A DNA stretch of 5,418 bases from Candidatus Bathyarchaeota archaeon (GTDB lineage: Archaea; Thermoproteota; Bathyarchaeia; 40CM-2-53-6), in the NCBI GenBank assembly GCA_005888695.1, contig VBBH01000162.1, forward strand, positions 1 through 5,418, given 5' to 3'. Positions 4,735 to 5,418 of the stretch are shown piece by piece. Made by a program: the position numbers and the translations under genes. The notes under the pieces were generated by a model. The model saw only the letters and a program-made list of their open reading frames with translations, searched no databases and had not been told where the DNA came from. How positions within the stretch are numbered: the stretch's first letter is position 1; every line of letters starts with the position of its first letter.

Positions 4735-5214
4735 TCAGGACCCACGATCGTCATGGTCATGGTCCTGATCCTCGCCCTGTCCATGATGATGTCCGTGGAC
4801 TTGGCTGGATTGTACGCTTGAGCTGGTTGGATCTCCCGAGTCATCCGTGTCAGTGTGGACTTTGTGCGAGTGAGAGTCTGCAGAGCCGCTTTGATCGTTG
4901 TCATGTTGGTGAGCATGTGTCGAGCTTGAACCGGAGTCTCTGTCGGTATCCGAGTCACCAGTTCCAGTACTGTCGGAATCCGTGTCTTTGCCTGAATGCT
5001 TACCGCTCGTCGATGTGTCGGCGCTATGGCTTCCAGGGTTATTGTTCGTATCCCCGTTGTTTCCGTTAGTTCCTGGCGTTGTGGGTGGTGGTATAGTGGC
5101 TTGGGTCTGTGCGGGTGGATGGTACAGGAATGGTGTTGAGATTGCTGCGATGGCTGCGACAACGATTGCTGCGAGTCCGAGTTGCCGTCTACTTAGTGGT
5201 ACTAATGGTATCAA
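4735..5214 (-). CDS. Membrane-anchored low-complexity His/Asp/Ser/Thr-rich protein
   Basis: No known family. The 159-residue product begins with a short N-region holding Ser-Arg-Arg (8-10), then one hydrophobic helix at about 12-31. The SRRQLGL stretch before it resembles a Tat signal motif. With no cysteine and no obvious cleavage site, a signal anchor is as likely as export. Residues 32-50 are Pro/Thr-rich, and the rest is a disordered Ser/Thr/Asp/Gly chain. It contains 15 His and about 20 Asp, with clusters THAHQHD, DSHSHK, VHGHHHG and DHDHDD towards the C-terminus. I infer an extracellular stalk that may bind metal ions or be glycosylated. The start is TTG 5214, as no in-frame ATG exists back to the stop near 5288. 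A frameshift would join it to ATG 5264. The overlapping minus frame (4713-5162) lacks the hydrophobic anchor and was discarded. Confidence 0.65.
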   Translation of the reverse strand: MIPLVPLSRRQLGLAAIVVAAIAAISTPFLYHPPAQTQATIPPPTTPGTNGNNGDTNNNPGSHSADTSTSGKHSGKDTDSDSTGTGDSDTDRDSGSSSTHAHQHDNDQSGSADSHSHKVHTDTDDSGDPTSSSVQSSQVHGHHHGQGEDQDHDHDDRGS

Positions 5215-5264
5215 ATCTTGTTTGTTCCTTTTTCTCCCTGTTTTTTCTGATTCCGATGGCTCAT
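5211..5264 (-). CDS. Possible 17-residue upstream ORF overlapping the TTG start
   Basis: ATG 5264 opens a short, very basic frame (MSHRNQKKQGEKGTNKI) whose TGA at 5211-5213 overlaps the TTG start (5214-5212) of the anchored protein. It contains runs of six and five A. Either it is a leader peptide coupled to the next gene, or it is the true cytoplasmic N-terminus, separated by a one-base indel in an A run. A basic N-region would suit the membrane anchor that follows. CTGTACAATAG at 5300-5290 is correctly placed to be its TATA-like box. It could also be chance. Confidence 0.3.
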   Translation of the reverse strand: MSHRNQKKQGEKGTNKI

Positions 5265-5343
5265 GGAGGGGAGTGTATTTTAGTCAAAGCTATTGTACAG
5301 TCAATGCGATAGTCTCCCAGAGGACTCGTTTGGTATGTTTCTG

Positions 5344-5418
5344 TCAACGGAATGCTTCTGTTAGTGATGGTTGAGAGCTAGAGGATGATGAGGAAGAGCC
5401 ATAGTATGAGAATGTTCG
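5344..5418 (-). other. Possible 3' end of a further minus-strand gene
   Basis: Two minus frames enter from the right edge and could be a gene end. One gives 24 residues with a run of eight serines (written with mixed Ser codons) before QPSLTEAFR and a TGA at 5344-5346. The other gives NILILWLFLIIL and a TAG at 5378-5380, like the last membrane helix of a transporter. Too little is present to choose, and a plus-strand start (ATGATGAGGAAG near 5385) cannot be excluded either. Confidence 0.2.

Noticed and set aside
4713..5162. 149-residue minus-strand frame overlapping the His/Asp-rich gene
   Set aside because: It is Thr/Arg/Ile-rich without a signal or membrane anchor. It is what repetitive Ser/Asp/His codons give when read one base off.
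4982..5374. 130-residue plus-strand frame with hydrophobic stretches
   Set aside because: It is antisense to the hydrophobic N-terminal part of the anchored protein, has no recognisable domain, and has no promoter near its start.

Overview
The window reads as ordinary archaeal chromosome, probably from the TACK side (Thaumarchaeota/Bathyarchaeota-like, an inference). The anchor is a complete archaeal/eukaryal-type translation initiation factor 1A on the minus strand. Several genes also have A/T-rich TATA-like boxes about 25-30 bases before the start codon with almost no leader, which is typical of leaderless archaeal transcription, and GTG/TTG starts are common. No rRNA, tRNA, CRISPR array, insertion sequence or integration site is visible.

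Layout. The left edge (1-303, minus) holds the N-terminal 101 residues of an ArsM-type arsenite methyltransferase, cut by the window. Facing away from it is a 223-residue protein of unknown function (495-1166, plus) with an internal repeat. This gene converges with a minus-strand run, listed here in transcription order: a CNHCPY-type redoxin (3266-2682), aIF1A (2542-2240), a probable small gene of 96 residues (2214-1924), an 88-residue unknown protein (1877-1611) and a 125-residue unknown protein (1555-1178). Divergent from the redoxin is a DUF72/YecE-like protein (3327-4019, plus). It converges with a PrxQ/BCP-like peroxiredoxin (4562-4065, minus). Further right on the minus strand is a membrane-anchored, low-complexity protein rich in Ser, Thr, Asp and His (5214-4735), followed by a hairpin plus T-tract terminator. 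The last ~75 bases may hold the 3' end of another minus-strand gene.

How it fits together. Two thiol redox proteins (redoxin and peroxiredoxin) surround the DUF72 gene, and an arsenic methylation enzyme lies nearby. This suggests a general oxidative/metalloid stress neighbourhood, but the genes mostly have their own promoters and no single operon ties them together. The least understood and most interesting parts are the His/Asp-rich anchored protein, with its ambiguous start, and the three small uncharacterised minus-strand genes around aIF1A. I see no convincing new multi-gene system.
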